A stretch of DNA of 64,000 nucleotides from Gimesia aquarii (lineage in GTDB: Bacteria; Planctomycetota; Planctomycetia; Planctomycetales; Planctomycetaceae), in NCBI RefSeq assembly GCF_007748175.1, contig NZ_CP037422.1, forward strand, positions 5,038,334 through 5,102,333. Direction: 5' to 3'. The notes below the pieces were generated by a model. That model did no database searches, had not been told where the DNA came from, and saw nothing but the letters and a program-made list of their open reading frames with translations. A program made the position numbers and the translations under genes. Positions 9,026-18,640 of the stretch are shown here, one piece after another; the stretch's first letter is position 1, and each line of letters starts with the position of its first letter.

Positions 9026-10183
9026 ATGGCTAAATCTTCGATTCCTCATGTCGCATTGTTTATTGAAACGTCTCGCTCTCATGGTCGTGGAGTGCTGAAT
9101 GGAATTCGTCAGTTCATTGCCGAAAACGAGGAATGGTCGGTTTTTATGATGCCGCGTTCGTTGGATTCTCAAATTCCCGATTGGATTTCTCGCTGGAAGG
9201 GTGATGGGATTATCAGTCGCACTTCCAGTCAGGAAATGGCAGATGCGATTACACAGTCGGGAATACCAACAGTAGAATTGCGTTCTACCAAGCTAAAACA
9301 TGCGTTTCCCTTTTTGGGAATTGATAATCGGGCTATGGGACGAATGGTGGCCGAACATTTTCTGGAGCGTGGCATTCGTCACTTTGGCGTTTATGAAATT
9401 GGGATTGAAGTTTATTTTGAAGAGCGTCGTGATAATTATATTCAAACAGTAGAGAATGCTGGTTACAAAGTGAGCGTCTTCTCAGCAGCCGAAGATTCTG
9501 AAGTTCCCCGCGAATGGGAAAAACATCAGGAACAAATGGTGAAATGGGTCAAAGGGTTACCCAAGCCGGTCGGGATTATGGCATGCACTGACCAACTCGG
9601 ATTCTGGCTGTTAGATGCCTGTGATCGAGCGGGGATTTCTGTACCCGACGAAGTGGCAGTCGTAGGTGTCGAAAATGATGATATTCTCTGCATGATGGCC
9701 CGTCCCCAACTATCGAGTGTCGCTTTTAATTCGACTCGCATCGGATTTGAGGCAGCTGCATTACTCAGTCGTTTGATGAAAGGAGCTCCGGTTCCTCAAG
9801 AACCTTTTCTGGTAACTCCCTTGGGAATCGTGACCAGACAATCTTCGGATGTTGTCGCCGTTGATGATCCTGAACTGGCATCGGCACTACGATTCATTCG
9901 AGAAAATGCCTGCAAGGGAATTCAAGTGAATGATATTCTCAAAGCAGTACCGATGTCACGAACCGCCTTAGAGCGACAGATGAAGGCAGCCATCGGTCGT
10001 TCTCCCAAGGCGGAGATTATTAGAACACAGCTTGAACGTGCCAAGGAATTATTGGTATCGACCGATTTTTCACTCACCCAAATTACCGAGAGAATCGGAT
10101 TTCGCCACTCTCAATACTTCAGTACCTTATTCAAAGAGAAGACAGGCGAAACACCGGGAGCCTATCGCGCGAAAATGCGTTAA
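9026..10183 (+). CDS. XylR-like regulator: sugar-binding domain fused to AraC helix-turn-helix
   Basis: The 385-residue protein joins a LacI-type periplasmic-binding-like sensor (about residues 5-275; FIETSRSHGRGVLNGIRQF, a GIDNRAMGRMVAEHFLERG strand-helix, VGVENDDILC) to two AraC-type helix-turn-helices (about 285-385; FSLTQITERIGFRHSQYFST, FKEKTGETPGAYR). This is the architecture of E. coli XylR, which senses D-xylose. Here it heads a run of seven same-strand sugar-related genes, so it is the likely local regulator. The ligand may be a different sugar. It starts at ATG 9026; no strong ribosome site was seen. Confidence 0.88.
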   Translation: MAKSSIPHVALFIETSRSHGRGVLNGIRQFIAENEEWSVFMMPRSLDSQIPDWISRWKGDGIISRTSSQEMADAITQSGIPTVELRSTKLKHAFPFLGIDNRAMGRMVAEHFLERGIRHFGVYEIGIEVYFEERRDNYIQTVENAGYKVSVFSAAEDSEVPREWEKHQEQMVKWVKGLPKPVGIMACTDQLGFWLLDACDRAGISVPDEVAVVGVENDDILCMMARPQLSSVAFNSTRIGFEAAALLSRLMKGAPVPQEPFLVTPLGIVTRQSSDVVAVDDPELASALRFIRENACKGIQVNDILKAVPMSRTALERQMKAAIGRSPKAEIIRTQLERAKELLVSTDFSLTQITERIGFRHSQYFSTLFKEKTGETPGAYRAKMR

Positions 10184-10293
10184 TCTGAAGTGTTCTCACA
10201 CAATGCCAGGAAAAAAAGAGGCATTATTTGAAGAACATTCTATAATATACGCAAAACCTGAGAATGTTTATGAATTTCCGTAATGACCCGTCT

Positions 10294-10320
10294 GGATTCA
10301 ATTGTAAAATGGATCCAATT
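10294..10320 (+). promoter_or_regulatory. Direct repeat, possible operator of the XylR-like regulator
   Basis: GGATTCAATT (10294-10303) and GGATCCAATT (10311-10320) form a direct repeat 17 bases apart, 36 bases before the DJ-1 gene. GTAAAAT (10304-10310) and ATTTTAC (10332-10338) also form a small inverted repeat. AraC-type domains bind tandem half-sites, so this is a reasonable but unproven operator candidate. Confidence 0.25.
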
Positions 10321-10355
10321 CAATGATTTGAATTTTACGCAGAAAGAACGTTTTA

Positions 10356-10919
10356 ATGAACAAAGTGTTAATCATCGTTGGGGATGCAACTGAAACTGTC
10401 GATACACTTTACCCCTATTATCGATTGATCGAGGGGGGCTATGAGCCTGTTGTTGCTGCACCGGAAAAGCGTCTTTATCAGATGGTTCTCCACGAAGTAA
10501 AGCCAGGTTGGACCATCACCAAAGAGTGGGAAGGGTACACGATTCAAGCAGATATCGCTTTCAAGGATATCAATCCTGAGGAATATCTCAGTATCTTTTT
10601 CAGTGGGGGCCGCGCTCCGGAATATATTCGCGATGATGAAGATCTGATTCGGATTACACAACATTTCTTCGAAAAAAATAAACCCATTGCTTCGGTCTGT
10701 CACGGCGTAGAAATACCAGCACGTGCAGGTTGTGTTAAGGGGCGTCGCATGGCGACGGTACCGAAATGCCAGTTTGATCTGGAAGTATGCGGCGGTACCT
10801 TTGTGAATGAGGCCTGTGTGATCGACGGCAATCTGGTAAGTGGCCGCACCTATCATGACCATGGTCAATACATTGGTCCCTGGATGAAGCTGCTCGATGA
10901 AGCACGAAATCAATATTAG
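10356..10919 (+). CDS. DJ-1/PfpI family protein
   Basis: The 187-residue protein has the DJ-1/PfpI fold with the nucleophile elbow at ASVCHG (Cys115, followed by His116) and an upstream FFSGGRAPEYIRDD segment. Family members include glyoxalases, hydratases, proteases and stress chaperones. The general function is likely a small-molecule hydrolase or hydratase. It lacks a signal peptide, unlike the next gene and the TIM-barrel gene, so it is probably cytosolic. It lies 37 bases before the Gfo/Idh gene, in the same direction. Confidence 0.85.
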   Translation: MNKVLIIVGDATETVDTLYPYYRLIEGGYEPVVAAPEKRLYQMVLHEVKPGWTITKEWEGYTIQADIAFKDINPEEYLSIFFSGGRAPEYIRDDEDLIRITQHFFEKNKPIASVCHGVEIPARAGCVKGRRMATVPKCQFDLEVCGGTFVNEACVIDGNLVSGRTYHDHGQYIGPWMKLLDEARNQY

Positions 10920-10956
10920 AAAGTTACTTTTCAATTTCAAAAAGTAGGAGAGCTCG

Positions 10957-12285
10957 ATGACTTCACAGAAACTATCTCGCCGCACGTTTGTTAAAACGGT
11001 TGCGTCCGGACTTCCCATGGCTTGTATTGCTCCAGGAGTTTTTGTGAATACAGCACGCGCGGCCGACAAACCACGTAGTCCGAACGAACGCTTAAAAATT
11101 GGTTCGATTGGGATGCGGTATCAAGGGTCCGTCATCGCTGATAAAGCTCAAGAATACGGTGATATTGTTGCCATCGCTGATGTGGATCGGGAGATTGCTG
11201 AGAAAGCCCGCAAGCAGTTTGGGGGAAAGGCAACGCTATTCGAAGATTATCGGGAAATGCTGGAAAAGGCAGACATTGATGTGGTAACCATTGGTGCTCC
11301 CGACCATTGGCATACCAAGATGTTGATCGACGCTTGCCAGGCCGGCAAGGATGTTTACTGTGAAAAGCCGTTAACTTTGACAGTAGATGAAGGAAAGATC
11401 CTCAACAAGGTTGTCAAAGAAACCAAAGCGGTAGTGCAGGTGGGAACGTGGCAGCGAAGCGATCACCGTTTTCGACAAGCTGTCGAAATGGTCCACGATG
11501 GCCGCATTGGTAATCTCAAAAAAGTGACTGTGACGCTCAGTAAGAATAAAACCAGTGGTTCGTTTAAACCAGAGCCTGTTCCCTCGGTTCTGAACTGGGA
11601 TCTTTGGCAGGGACAGACGCCTGATGTCCCTTACATTAAAGAACGCTGTCACTATACGTTCCGTTGGTGGTATGAATATTCTGGCGGTCAGATGACAGAC
11701 TGGGGCGCACATCACATCGATATCGCACAATGGGGGGCTGGTATGCAGGACTCCGGTCCCGTTGATATCGAGGGAACGGCGACATTCCCGAATGTCAAAA
11801 ATGGTTATAATGTCGCCATCGATTATCATTTAAAGGCCCGCTATGCCAACGGGGTGATTCTGGAAGTGAATGACACTGGCCGTACAGGTGTGATGTTTGA
11901 AGGAGACCGCGGACGAATCTTTGTGAACCGGGGGACGATTGCCGGTAAACCTGTCGAGGACTTGGCGAAGAGGCCTTTGCCGCGTGAAGCATTCAAGATT
12001 TATGGTCACGACAACCTTTCGCGACCTCCTCGTATGGGCAAGCTGGATGCGATTGTCAATCACATGGGGAATTTCTTTGACTGTATTCAATCTCGTGAAA
12101 CACCGATCTCCAGTGTGGAAAATCAACATCGTTCTGTAACTGTCTGTCATATTGGGAATATTTCACAACGCTTAGGCAGAAAACTAACTTGGGATCCACA
12201 ACAGGAACAGTTTGTAGGCGATGCCGAAGCGAATACCTGGCTCAAACGCGAACAGCGGGCCGGCTATGAAATCAAAGACACCTAA
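10957..12285 (+). CDS. Tat-exported Gfo/Idh/MocA family oxidoreductase
   Basis: The 442-residue protein starts with a twin-arginine signal (SRRTFVK, residues 7-13, then a hydrophobic stretch ending ARAADK), so it is exported folded, probably with its nicotinamide cofactor bound. The Rossmann part follows: LKIGSIGMRYQG, IVAIADVD, a DVVTIGAPDHWHTKM strand, and the family signature YCEKPLTL at about 132-139. The large C-terminal domain shows GGQMTDWGAHHIDIAQW. Such enzymes oxidise or reduce a sugar hydroxyl. With the following PhyH-like and TIM-barrel genes it fits sugar oxidation chemistry. The exact sugar is unknown. A GGAG before the ATG supports the start. Confidence 0.92.
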   Translation: MTSQKLSRRTFVKTVASGLPMACIAPGVFVNTARAADKPRSPNERLKIGSIGMRYQGSVIADKAQEYGDIVAIADVDREIAEKARKQFGGKATLFEDYREMLEKADIDVVTIGAPDHWHTKMLIDACQAGKDVYCEKPLTLTVDEGKILNKVVKETKAVVQVGTWQRSDHRFRQAVEMVHDGRIGNLKKVTVTLSKNKTSGSFKPEPVPSVLNWDLWQGQTPDVPYIKERCHYTFRWWYEYSGGQMTDWGAHHIDIAQWGAGMQDSGPVDIEGTATFPNVKNGYNVAIDYHLKARYANGVILEVNDTGRTGVMFEGDRGRIFVNRGTIAGKPVEDLAKRPLPREAFKIYGHDNLSRPPRMGKLDAIVNHMGNFFDCIQSRETPISSVENQHRSVTVCHIGNISQRLGRKLTWDPQQEQFVGDAEANTWLKREQRAGYEIKDT

Positions 12286-12347
12286 GATTTGTCGCTCAAT
12301 TGAAGTGATTGTTACATTGATTGTGTTTATAGTTGTGAGGAAAAAAT

Positions 12348-13106
12348 ATGACTGTCTCAACGGGAATCATCACCGAAGATCATAAGAAACAATTTGTCGA
12401 GGAAGGTTATTTCATTCTGGAAAAGGTGATTTCTGAAGAGCACCTGCAGATCATCCGGGATGCGTGTGACCACTTGATCGATTTAATGCATCAGGAAATG
12501 GATCGTCTGGGGACTGATCACATTCATATCAGCCATCGTGGCAAACGCTATCATATCGCTAAGAAATATGATCAGGCGCCTCGACTGGATGAGTATGTGT
12601 TTGGCGATCTGATGGCCGAAATCTGCAAAGCCACGATCGGTGATACTGCGTATCTGTTTTACGATCAATATGTGGTCAAAGCGGCTGAGAAGGGGATTAA
12701 GTTTTCCTGGCATCAGGACTCCGGTTATCTGGGCTTTCGTCATCGCCCTTATGTGACATGTTGGGCGGCCGTTGACGATATGACTGTCGAAAATGGAACC
12801 GTCGATGTATTACCTTATTCCACCATCGGTGTTCGTTCGTTGGTCGAGCACATTCAAGATCCGGAAACCGGAGATAAAACCGGTTACTTTGGTAAAGAGC
12901 CAGGAGTGACTGCTGTAGTACCGGCGGGTAGTCTCGCTGTCTTCAGTTCGCTTACCTTTCATCGGAGCGGCGCGAATACAACAGATAAGATGCGCCGGGC
13001 TTACGTGACGCAATACTCTCCCGCACCGATTATTGATCCTGAGACTCAAGAACCCAAACATCTGGTGGTGCCTTTCTTAAAGGATGGTGACAGAGTCGTT
13101 TCTTAA
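12348..13106 (+). CDS. Phytanoyl-CoA dioxygenase (PhyH) family protein
   Basis: The 252-residue protein is a predicted Fe(II)/2-oxoglutarate oxygenase: iron ligands H122 and D124 ([11 protein letters not shown]) and distal H205 ([11 protein letters not shown]), with an arginine-rich KMRRAY to bind 2-oxoglutarate. It has no signal peptide, so it acts in the cytosol. PhyH-family members hydroxylate very varied substrates, so lipid chemistry should not be assumed. It sits between the exported Gfo/Idh protein and the exported TIM-barrel protein in the sugar cluster, 62 bases after the former. The substrate may be a sugar acid or other small catabolite. Confidence 0.88.
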   Translation: MTVSTGIITEDHKKQFVEEGYFILEKVISEEHLQIIRDACDHLIDLMHQEMDRLGTDHIHISHRGKRYHIAKKYDQAPRLDEYVFGDLMAEICKATIGDTAYLFYDQYVVKAAEKGIKFSWHQDSGYLGFRHRPYVTCWAAVDDMTVENGTVDVLPYSTIGVRSLVEHIQDPETGDKTGYFGKEPGVTAVVPAGSLAVFSSLTFHRSGANTTDKMRRAYVTQYSPAPIIDPETQEPKHLVVPFLKDGDRVVS

Positions 13107-13143
13107 ACGGATCTCAATTTTGTAGTAATAGGAAAACAAGCTC

Positions 13144-14085
13144 ATGTCCGGTTCGCTTAATCGTCGTGATTTCAATAAACAACTTCTGGGTAGCGCACTT
13201 TCAGCAGGTTTGGTGGGAAACGTGTTCGCCGCGGGCACAGATGGTAATCAAAAACCATTCCAATTGAATTACATCGTAGCTTCTTGTATGTATGGGACAT
13301 TGCCGCTGGAAACCATTTTGCAGGAGACCCCCAAAACGGGCGCACAATATCTGGAAATCTGGGCGAAGCGACATGGAAATCAACGCGAACAAATTGATGA
13401 ATTAGGCATCGACAAAACCAAACAGCTCTTTAATAAATACAAAGTCAAGCTCGGTAGTTTTACCTGCTTCAAGTATGGTCTCTTCAATATGCAGGGAGAG
13501 ATGGATCTGGTCAAAAAATTGGGTGGTGATATGGTCATCTGCAATAGTGGAGGACCGAAAGGTTTGAAGGGAGGCGAACTCAAGTCGGCAATCAAAGTCT
13601 TTGCCGAGAAACTAAAACCGCATGTAGGTGCAGCGGAAGAGAAAGGTATCATTATCGGTCTGGAGAATCATGGAGGTGGTTTAATTAATGATCCGGATAC
13701 TCAGCGCTGGTTGATGGATGCACTGCCTTCCGAACATTTTGGCATCGCCTTGGCACCCTATCATTTGGAACAGGATCCAGAAAAGATAGCCAAGTTAATT
13801 TTAGACCTGGATGAGCGGCTGGTGCATTTTCAAGCCTGGCAACACGGTATGGGCTGCATGAAGAAACTTCCCAAAGAACAGGAACTAATGCAATTACCGG
13901 GTAGAGGCGATCTGAATTTCGTTCCGATCTTAGCCGCATTGAAAAAAATCAATTATCCGGGACGAACGGAAATCTTTATGCACCCTGTACCACGGGGCAT
14001 TCCAATTTTGCCAACTACCGACGAAGTCACAGCCGAAATCAATCGATCACGCGCTTATCTCGAAAACTGTTTGAAGCAAGCCTGA
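13144..14085 (+). CDS. Exported xylose-isomerase-like TIM barrel (sugar isomerase/epimerase or lyase)
   Basis: The 313-residue product has a Tat-like leader (SLNRRDFNKQLLGSALS, with the NRRDF box), so it is probably exported. The rest is the AP-endonuclease-2/sugar phosphate isomerase TIM barrel: a YLEIWAKRHG strand, GGDMVICNSGG, a conserved GLENHGGG with Glu-Asn, and late LVHFQAWQHGMG and GRTEIFMHP. An exported member of this family acting beside a Gfo/Idh enzyme matches the 3-keto-glycoside lyase idea, but isomerase or epimerase activity is equally possible. It is 37 bases after the PhyH-like gene. Confidence 0.85.
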   Translation: MSGSLNRRDFNKQLLGSALSAGLVGNVFAAGTDGNQKPFQLNYIVASCMYGTLPLETILQETPKTGAQYLEIWAKRHGNQREQIDELGIDKTKQLFNKYKVKLGSFTCFKYGLFNMQGEMDLVKKLGGDMVICNSGGPKGLKGGELKSAIKVFAEKLKPHVGAAEEKGIIIGLENHGGGLINDPDTQRWLMDALPSEHFGIALAPYHLEQDPEKIAKLILDLDERLVHFQAWQHGMGCMKKLPKEQELMQLPGRGDLNFVPILAALKKINYPGRTEIFMHPVPRGIPILPTTDEVTAEINRSRAYLENCLKQA

Positions 14086-14135
14086 GATCACTCTGACTTT
14101 GGTTACTCCTGAATGAGTTAAGGTTGAGAAGATCT

Positions 14136-15935
14136 ATGAACGCGCGAAGAAATATTTTAGTTGTCGTTGTATTTCTTTCCTACTTTTTGATACGTGGTGG
14201 CTGGCAGTCCATTCAAGCGAAAGAACGATCCGGGCAGCCCAATATCATTCTGGTGATGACCGACGATCAGGGGTATTGGGATACGGGAATTTCCGGTAAT
14301 CCACACATTGAGACCCCAACCATAGATCGAATGGCGGCTGAGGGGGTGACGTTTACCCGTTTTTATGCGAATATGGTCTGTGCTCCCACACGGGCTGGTT
14401 TAATGACGGGCCGCCATTATCTTCGTACCGGTTTGTATAACACTCGTTTTGGCGGTGATACACTGGGGAGTCAAGAGACAACGATTGCCCAAGTCTTGAA
14501 ATCAGCCGGCTATAAAACGGGATTGTTCGGGAAATGGCATCTGGGACGATATGCGCAGTATCAACCACATCGTCGTGGCTTTGATCATTTTTTTGGTCAT
14601 TATCATGGTCACATTGAACGCTATACGAACCCGGATCAGGTGGTTGTCAATGGTCAGCCTGTAGAAACGCGTGGTTATGTTACCGATCTATTTACCGATG
14701 CAGCCATTGATTTCATAAAGCGTTACAAAACACAACCATTCTTTTGTTTTCTGGCTTATAACGCACCGCATTCTCCCTTTTTGTTGGATACGTCGCACTA
14801 CGGTCAGCCGAAAGGGGATCAACTGATTAAAAAATATCTTGACAAGGGACTGCCTTTGCGGGAAGCGCGGATATACGCCATGGTTGAGCGGATCGATGAG
14901 AATCTGAAACGGTTGCTGCAGTCGGTTCACGATCTCGGGATTGATCAGGAAACGGTAGTCATATTTACCAGTGATAATGGTGGGGTCAGCCGAGGATACA
15001 AGGCAGGTCTTAAAGGAAGTAAAGCGAGTGCCTATGAAGGCGGTATTCGTGTGCCGTTTGTTGTGCGATGGTCGGGGCATTTTCCAGCAGGAAAGACCAC
15101 GGGTGCGATGGCGGCACAAACGGACCTCTTCCCTACGTTTTGTGAGCTGGCAGGAATTCAAGTCCCCGCGAAACTCAAGTTGGATGGAAAGTCAATTCTT
15201 TCTCTAATGGAACAGGGAGGGGGAAAGTCGCCGCATAAATATCTCTATCATACCTGGGATCGGTATACGCCGAATCCCTATCACCGCTGGTCGATTCACG
15301 GTGAGCGTTTCAAATTGGTGTTACATGATTCAAAGGGGAAAAAGAAAAAAATAGAGCCCATGGGACAACTTTATGATCTAAGTGCCGACTCGGGTGAGAC
15401 ACAAGATCTTGCGAAACAATATCCGGAAGAAGCGAAACAATTGCGTACTGAGTTTCTGCGTTGGTTTGATGATGTGACAGCCGGGCAGGTTTATCAACCA
15501 ATGCCCATTCCAGTAGGTGATGATCAGGAGCCTGCAGTCGAACTGCAACCTAGTTGGGCCATCTTAAAAGGGGGCAGCCTCGAATATTCCTTTGATGGTT
15601 ATGACTGGGATACCATTGACAATTGGCAGTCGAATCAGGGGACTGCCGTTTGGCAGCTCGATGTATTAAAAGCGGGCCGGTATGCTCTGGAAATGAGCTA
15701 TGGGTATCGATCAGCACAACCAGAAACAGGGCAACTACAAATCTCAGTGGGCCAGGAAAAAATTCTTTGTCAGCTTCCCATGAGTACGAGTCAGAATGTA
15801 TTTTTCAAAACAACGGCTGGAACTCTGCAACTGAAACAGGGACGGCAGGCATTGAAGGTTCAAGCGACCAAAGTTGCTGGGTTAAAGGGTTTGCGTCTGA
15901 ATTCGATCTGGTTGAAGTACATATCAGATAAATGA
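14136..15935 (+). CDS. Secreted arylsulfatase-type sulfatase with C-terminal beta-sandwich
   Basis: The N-terminal signal (ILVVVVFLSYFLIRGG) directs export. The formylglycine motif is CAPTR (Cys82, with MTGR further on), and metal ligands include MTDDQGYW near the start and TSDNGG. The sulfatase core spans about residues 35-465. A C-terminal ~110-residue domain (SLEYSFDGYDWD to LNSIWLKY) looks like a carbohydrate-binding sandwich. It removes sulfate esters, most likely from algal polysaccharide. It is 50 bases after the TIM-barrel gene. Start at ATG 14136 has GAGAAG five bases upstream; an in-frame TTG at 14124 is the alternative. Confidence 0.92.
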   Translation: MNARRNILVVVVFLSYFLIRGGWQSIQAKERSGQPNIILVMTDDQGYWDTGISGNPHIETPTIDRMAAEGVTFTRFYANMVCAPTRAGLMTGRHYLRTGLYNTRFGGDTLGSQETTIAQVLKSAGYKTGLFGKWHLGRYAQYQPHRRGFDHFFGHYHGHIERYTNPDQVVVNGQPVETRGYVTDLFTDAAIDFIKRYKTQPFFCFLAYNAPHSPFLLDTSHYGQPKGDQLIKKYLDKGLPLREARIYAMVERIDENLKRLLQSVHDLGIDQETVVIFTSDNGGVSRGYKAGLKGSKASAYEGGIRVPFVVRWSGHFPAGKTTGAMAAQTDLFPTFCELAGIQVPAKLKLDGKSILSLMEQGGGKSPHKYLYHTWDRYTPNPYHRWSIHGERFKLVLHDSKGKKKKIEPMGQLYDLSADSGETQDLAKQYPEEAKQLRTEFLRWFDDVTAGQVYQPMPIPVGDDQEPAVELQPSWAILKGGSLEYSFDGYDWDTIDNWQSNQGTAVWQLDVLKAGRYALEMSYGYRSAQPETGQLQISVGQEKILCQLPMSTSQNVFFKTTAGTLQLKQGRQALKVQATKVAGLKGLRLNSIWLKYISDK

Positions 15936-16083
15936 TGATCAACGCTGAACTTCTCATAATATCCGTAGAAAGTTGAGAGAAGTGTGGTTGATGTTTGCTT
16001 TGTGTCTAAAATAGGAATGATCGAACATTCCCGGGCTACTGTGAAACACAGAGTCCAATCATCAGTGATTTGACAGGGCTATC

Positions 16084-17664
16084 ATGCATCATATGACTCG
16101 AAGCACTTCTCTTATTGTTGACACTCCAGCAAGTCGCCGTTTATTCCAGTCGTTTGTGTTTTTCATCATTATGGTTGTCTTTGGAACTTCCTCTGTATTT
16201 GCAGAAAAGTATCACGTTCAAATGAACGGCAGAGACGATCCAGCACGCGATGGGAAAACATGGGAAACCGCTTGGGCATCGCTTGCCTTTGCTTGTGAGC
16301 AGACACCCGCTGATGGACAGCCACATCAGATTGTGATTCGCACGGGAACCTACCACGTCACTCGGACTGCATTTCCAAAATCAAATACGACCATTGTGGG
16401 CGAAGGAGCCCGAGGCAAAAAAGGCTCACATTTAATTGCTTCGAATACATGGAAACTGAGTGAGGAATTCAAACCAGATCAGCCACCCGCACAAGAACAT
16501 GTCATTGCATTTCGCGATAAAGAGAACATCGCAATCCGAAAGTTGTCAATATCGTCTAATCCGGAACATCGCATTACGGGCGGAATATGGGCTACGGCTT
16601 CGAAGGGGCTTAAAATTGAACAAGTTGCTTTTAAAGACTTTCGCTGGAATGGCATTTATCTGAATGTTTGCCAGGAAATCGATTTGGGACATTGCCAATT
16701 CGAGGACTGTAGTACAAATAAGATGCGTCATTGGGGTGGGCACATTCGATCGCGGTATTTAACAAATGCGAACATTCATCATAACCGAATCAAAGGTCGC
16801 ACTGGTGGTGGCTATGGCTATAAAGCCGGAGGACATACGAATGCACGCATCCATCACAATTTCATTGATATCAAAGGTGGATTTGGTATCGAGTCTGCCC
16901 ATGAAAATGAATATGGCGTTGAGATCGACCATAACTGGATCAATCAGTGCATTTCCATTCCTAAAGGGGGGCAGGCAGCTGATCCTAATACGAGAGAATT
17001 TGAGTACTCGTTTTGGATTCACCATAATTTTCTCAGTCATAGTTATACAATTGAGGGACCTCGGAATCATCTGATTTTCGAACACAATTATGTGAATACT
17101 TCAAGCCCCAATGGTCGGGTTTATACGCATCATGGTGGCATTAATCATGGCCCCGTCACCATTCGATACAACGTAATTGAAAATGTGGATCGTGCACTGA
17201 TTTGGATGAATAACGGACTTGCCGAAAATATTTTTGTCTATAACAATTCGATTTTTTGTGCAGATGCGGGTAATCGAACGGGGACATTGCTTGGCGTTAG
17301 CAAGCCTGAGCGGTTAAATAACTGGGTTTTCAAAAATAATCTTGTGATTGCGGCCTGGAGTCAGCCACGTCGCATTGTCTGGAAGGAGCATGCTGAGATC
17401 CTGGCAAAAATGGATGTGAAGCACAATCTTTTTGTCAACTGTTTGGCCGTCCCGCAGGGAAATTTAGAAAATGAAGATCCGGGACTGATACGAGAGGGGC
17501 AGAAACCGAGCCCCTTCTGGACGTCGAAAGATGCGGAGAGTTTCGTGGTGGATCGAGGTGTGAATGTTGGGTTGCCATTTGAGGGTGAAAAGCCGGACAT
17601 CGGTGCTTTTGAATTCGGAGTGGAACCATGGAAACTTGAGAACATTCCACAACCCAGGTGGTAA
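16084..17664 (+). CDS. Secreted right-handed parallel beta-helix protein (pectate lyase-like)
   Basis: The product is 526 residues. A hydrophobic signal (FVFFIIMVVFGTSS) precedes an SVFAEKYHV cleavage region. The body repeats short His/Asn-rich rungs (NANIHHNRIKG, NARIHHNFIDIKGG, WIHHNFLSHSY, NHLIFEHNYVNTSS) of the right-handed beta-helix fold used by polysaccharide lyases and some hydrolases. The enzyme class and catalytic residues are not identifiable by eye, so binding protein is possible. It closes the sugar cluster. Start may be ATG 16084 or 16093; both lack a strong ribosome site. Confidence 0.8.
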   Translation: MHHMTRSTSLIVDTPASRRLFQSFVFFIIMVVFGTSSVFAEKYHVQMNGRDDPARDGKTWETAWASLAFACEQTPADGQPHQIVIRTGTYHVTRTAFPKSNTTIVGEGARGKKGSHLIASNTWKLSEEFKPDQPPAQEHVIAFRDKENIAIRKLSISSNPEHRITGGIWATASKGLKIEQVAFKDFRWNGIYLNVCQEIDLGHCQFEDCSTNKMRHWGGHIRSRYLTNANIHHNRIKGRTGGGYGYKAGGHTNARIHHNFIDIKGGFGIESAHENEYGVEIDHNWINQCISIPKGGQAADPNTREFEYSFWIHHNFLSHSYTIEGPRNHLIFEHNYVNTSSPNGRVYTHHGGINHGPVTIRYNVIENVDRALIWMNNGLAENIFVYNNSIFCADAGNRTGTLLGVSKPERLNNWVFKNNLVIAAWSQPRRIVWKEHAEILAKMDVKHNLFVNCLAVPQGNLENEDPGLIREGQKPSPFWTSKDAESFVVDRGVNVGLPFEGEKPDIGAFEFGVEPWKLENIPQPRW

Positions 17665-17846
17665 CATTATTCTGAGAGGCCACTGCTCTTTAAAAACCTG
17701 TCATAAAAAATGAATTGCCATTTTGATTTCTATGAGTCAACTGGTTGAAAAGAGAACTGCCTTCCCCCCCGAGAATGATGGTCGTTCCCTGAAACATTAA
17801 CGGATGCAAGCTCGCTCCGATATTAATTGTTGGAGGCCTCAGATAT

Positions 17847-18107
17847 TTAGAGCGACTTGCGAATGCGCTGGAATCCCTGCTCGATTTCACTGGCTACCAA
17901 ACTTAGCGACTCAACCAGATTACTGGCAGACTCTTTCATTGCGGTTTTGACTGGCTCGTAGTCTTTCGTTAACTCATCTAATTTGGTTGTGACCTGTTCC
18001 CATTCGTCCTGGACTTCTTTTTTTCCAAGGTGGATTTTCAATGCGAGTTCATCACGTTGTTGTTCTAATGCACTGATCAACTCGCTTAGTCGGTCTCGGT
18101 TCGTCAT
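17847..18107 (-). CDS. Small coiled-coil protein, unknown function
   Basis: The 86-residue protein is almost wholly charged helix (RDELALKIHLGKKEVQDEWE), with heptad-like leucine spacing, and has no signal or membrane segment. It is not recognised as a named family. A ribosome site AAAGGGAAAA lies a few bases before ATG 18107; a TTG five codons upstream is less likely. It lies 530 bases beyond the TPM gene, so it is probably its own transcript. Confidence 0.55.
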   Translation of the reverse strand: MTNRDRLSELISALEQQRDELALKIHLGKKEVQDEWEQVTTKLDELTKDYEPVKTAMKESASNLVESLSLVASEIEQGFQRIRKSL

Positions 18108-18640
18108 GATTTTCCCTTTCAACTAGTTTGACAATAAGGTTTGCTATAACCATATCTGATATATTTTCAGGGCCTAAATATCCAGTAACGCTTCTATACT
18201 ATTATAACAATTCACCGGGGAAGTTGACAGTAATGAAAATCGGAAACAAAACTGGTTTTCCATTGCACTTACATGCAGTGCAGATGAGCCATTAGTAGTT
18301 GAATGTGACTTTGAAAACAGAATTAGTGGCGCGTATTTACTATCAGTTTCACGCCATCGATCATGAATATAATGCATTTTTATGTCCTGATTTGGTACGA
18401 TTATGGTCTACGAATGACGCAAAAGTGGTTTGTTTTGGCATCAATTCACGCTCAAATAGTGAAGATATTGCAGTAGTTGGCGAGGAGCTAGGCGAGGTGT
18501 GAGAAAAAGGTAGGTCTCAGGACTTTCAATGCGGGGCAAAGCGTGCATCAAAAAAACATATTACGCCATTTTTAATTTAGAAACTTTTTAAACCATAGCG
18601 AGCAATCTGAATGTTTTGGTCGCCATAGTAAGTGCATAAC
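18108..18640. other. Intergenic region, no gene supported
   Basis: A 67-residue frame at 18299-18502 has no recognisable features or ribosome site, so it is not called. The only structure noted is a small GCACT/AGTGC inverted repeat around 18267-18283. Confidence 0.4.

Noticed and set aside
10368..11069. 233-residue frame on the minus strand opposite DJ-1
   Set aside because: It lies antisense to well-supported genes, shows no motif or ribosome site, and has no promoter logic.
14688..15161. 157-residue frame antisense to the sulfatase
   Set aside because: No motif, and it overlaps a strongly supported gene.
18299..18502. 67-residue plus-strand frame in the gap before the TPM genes
   Set aside because: No ribosome site and no recognisable features.
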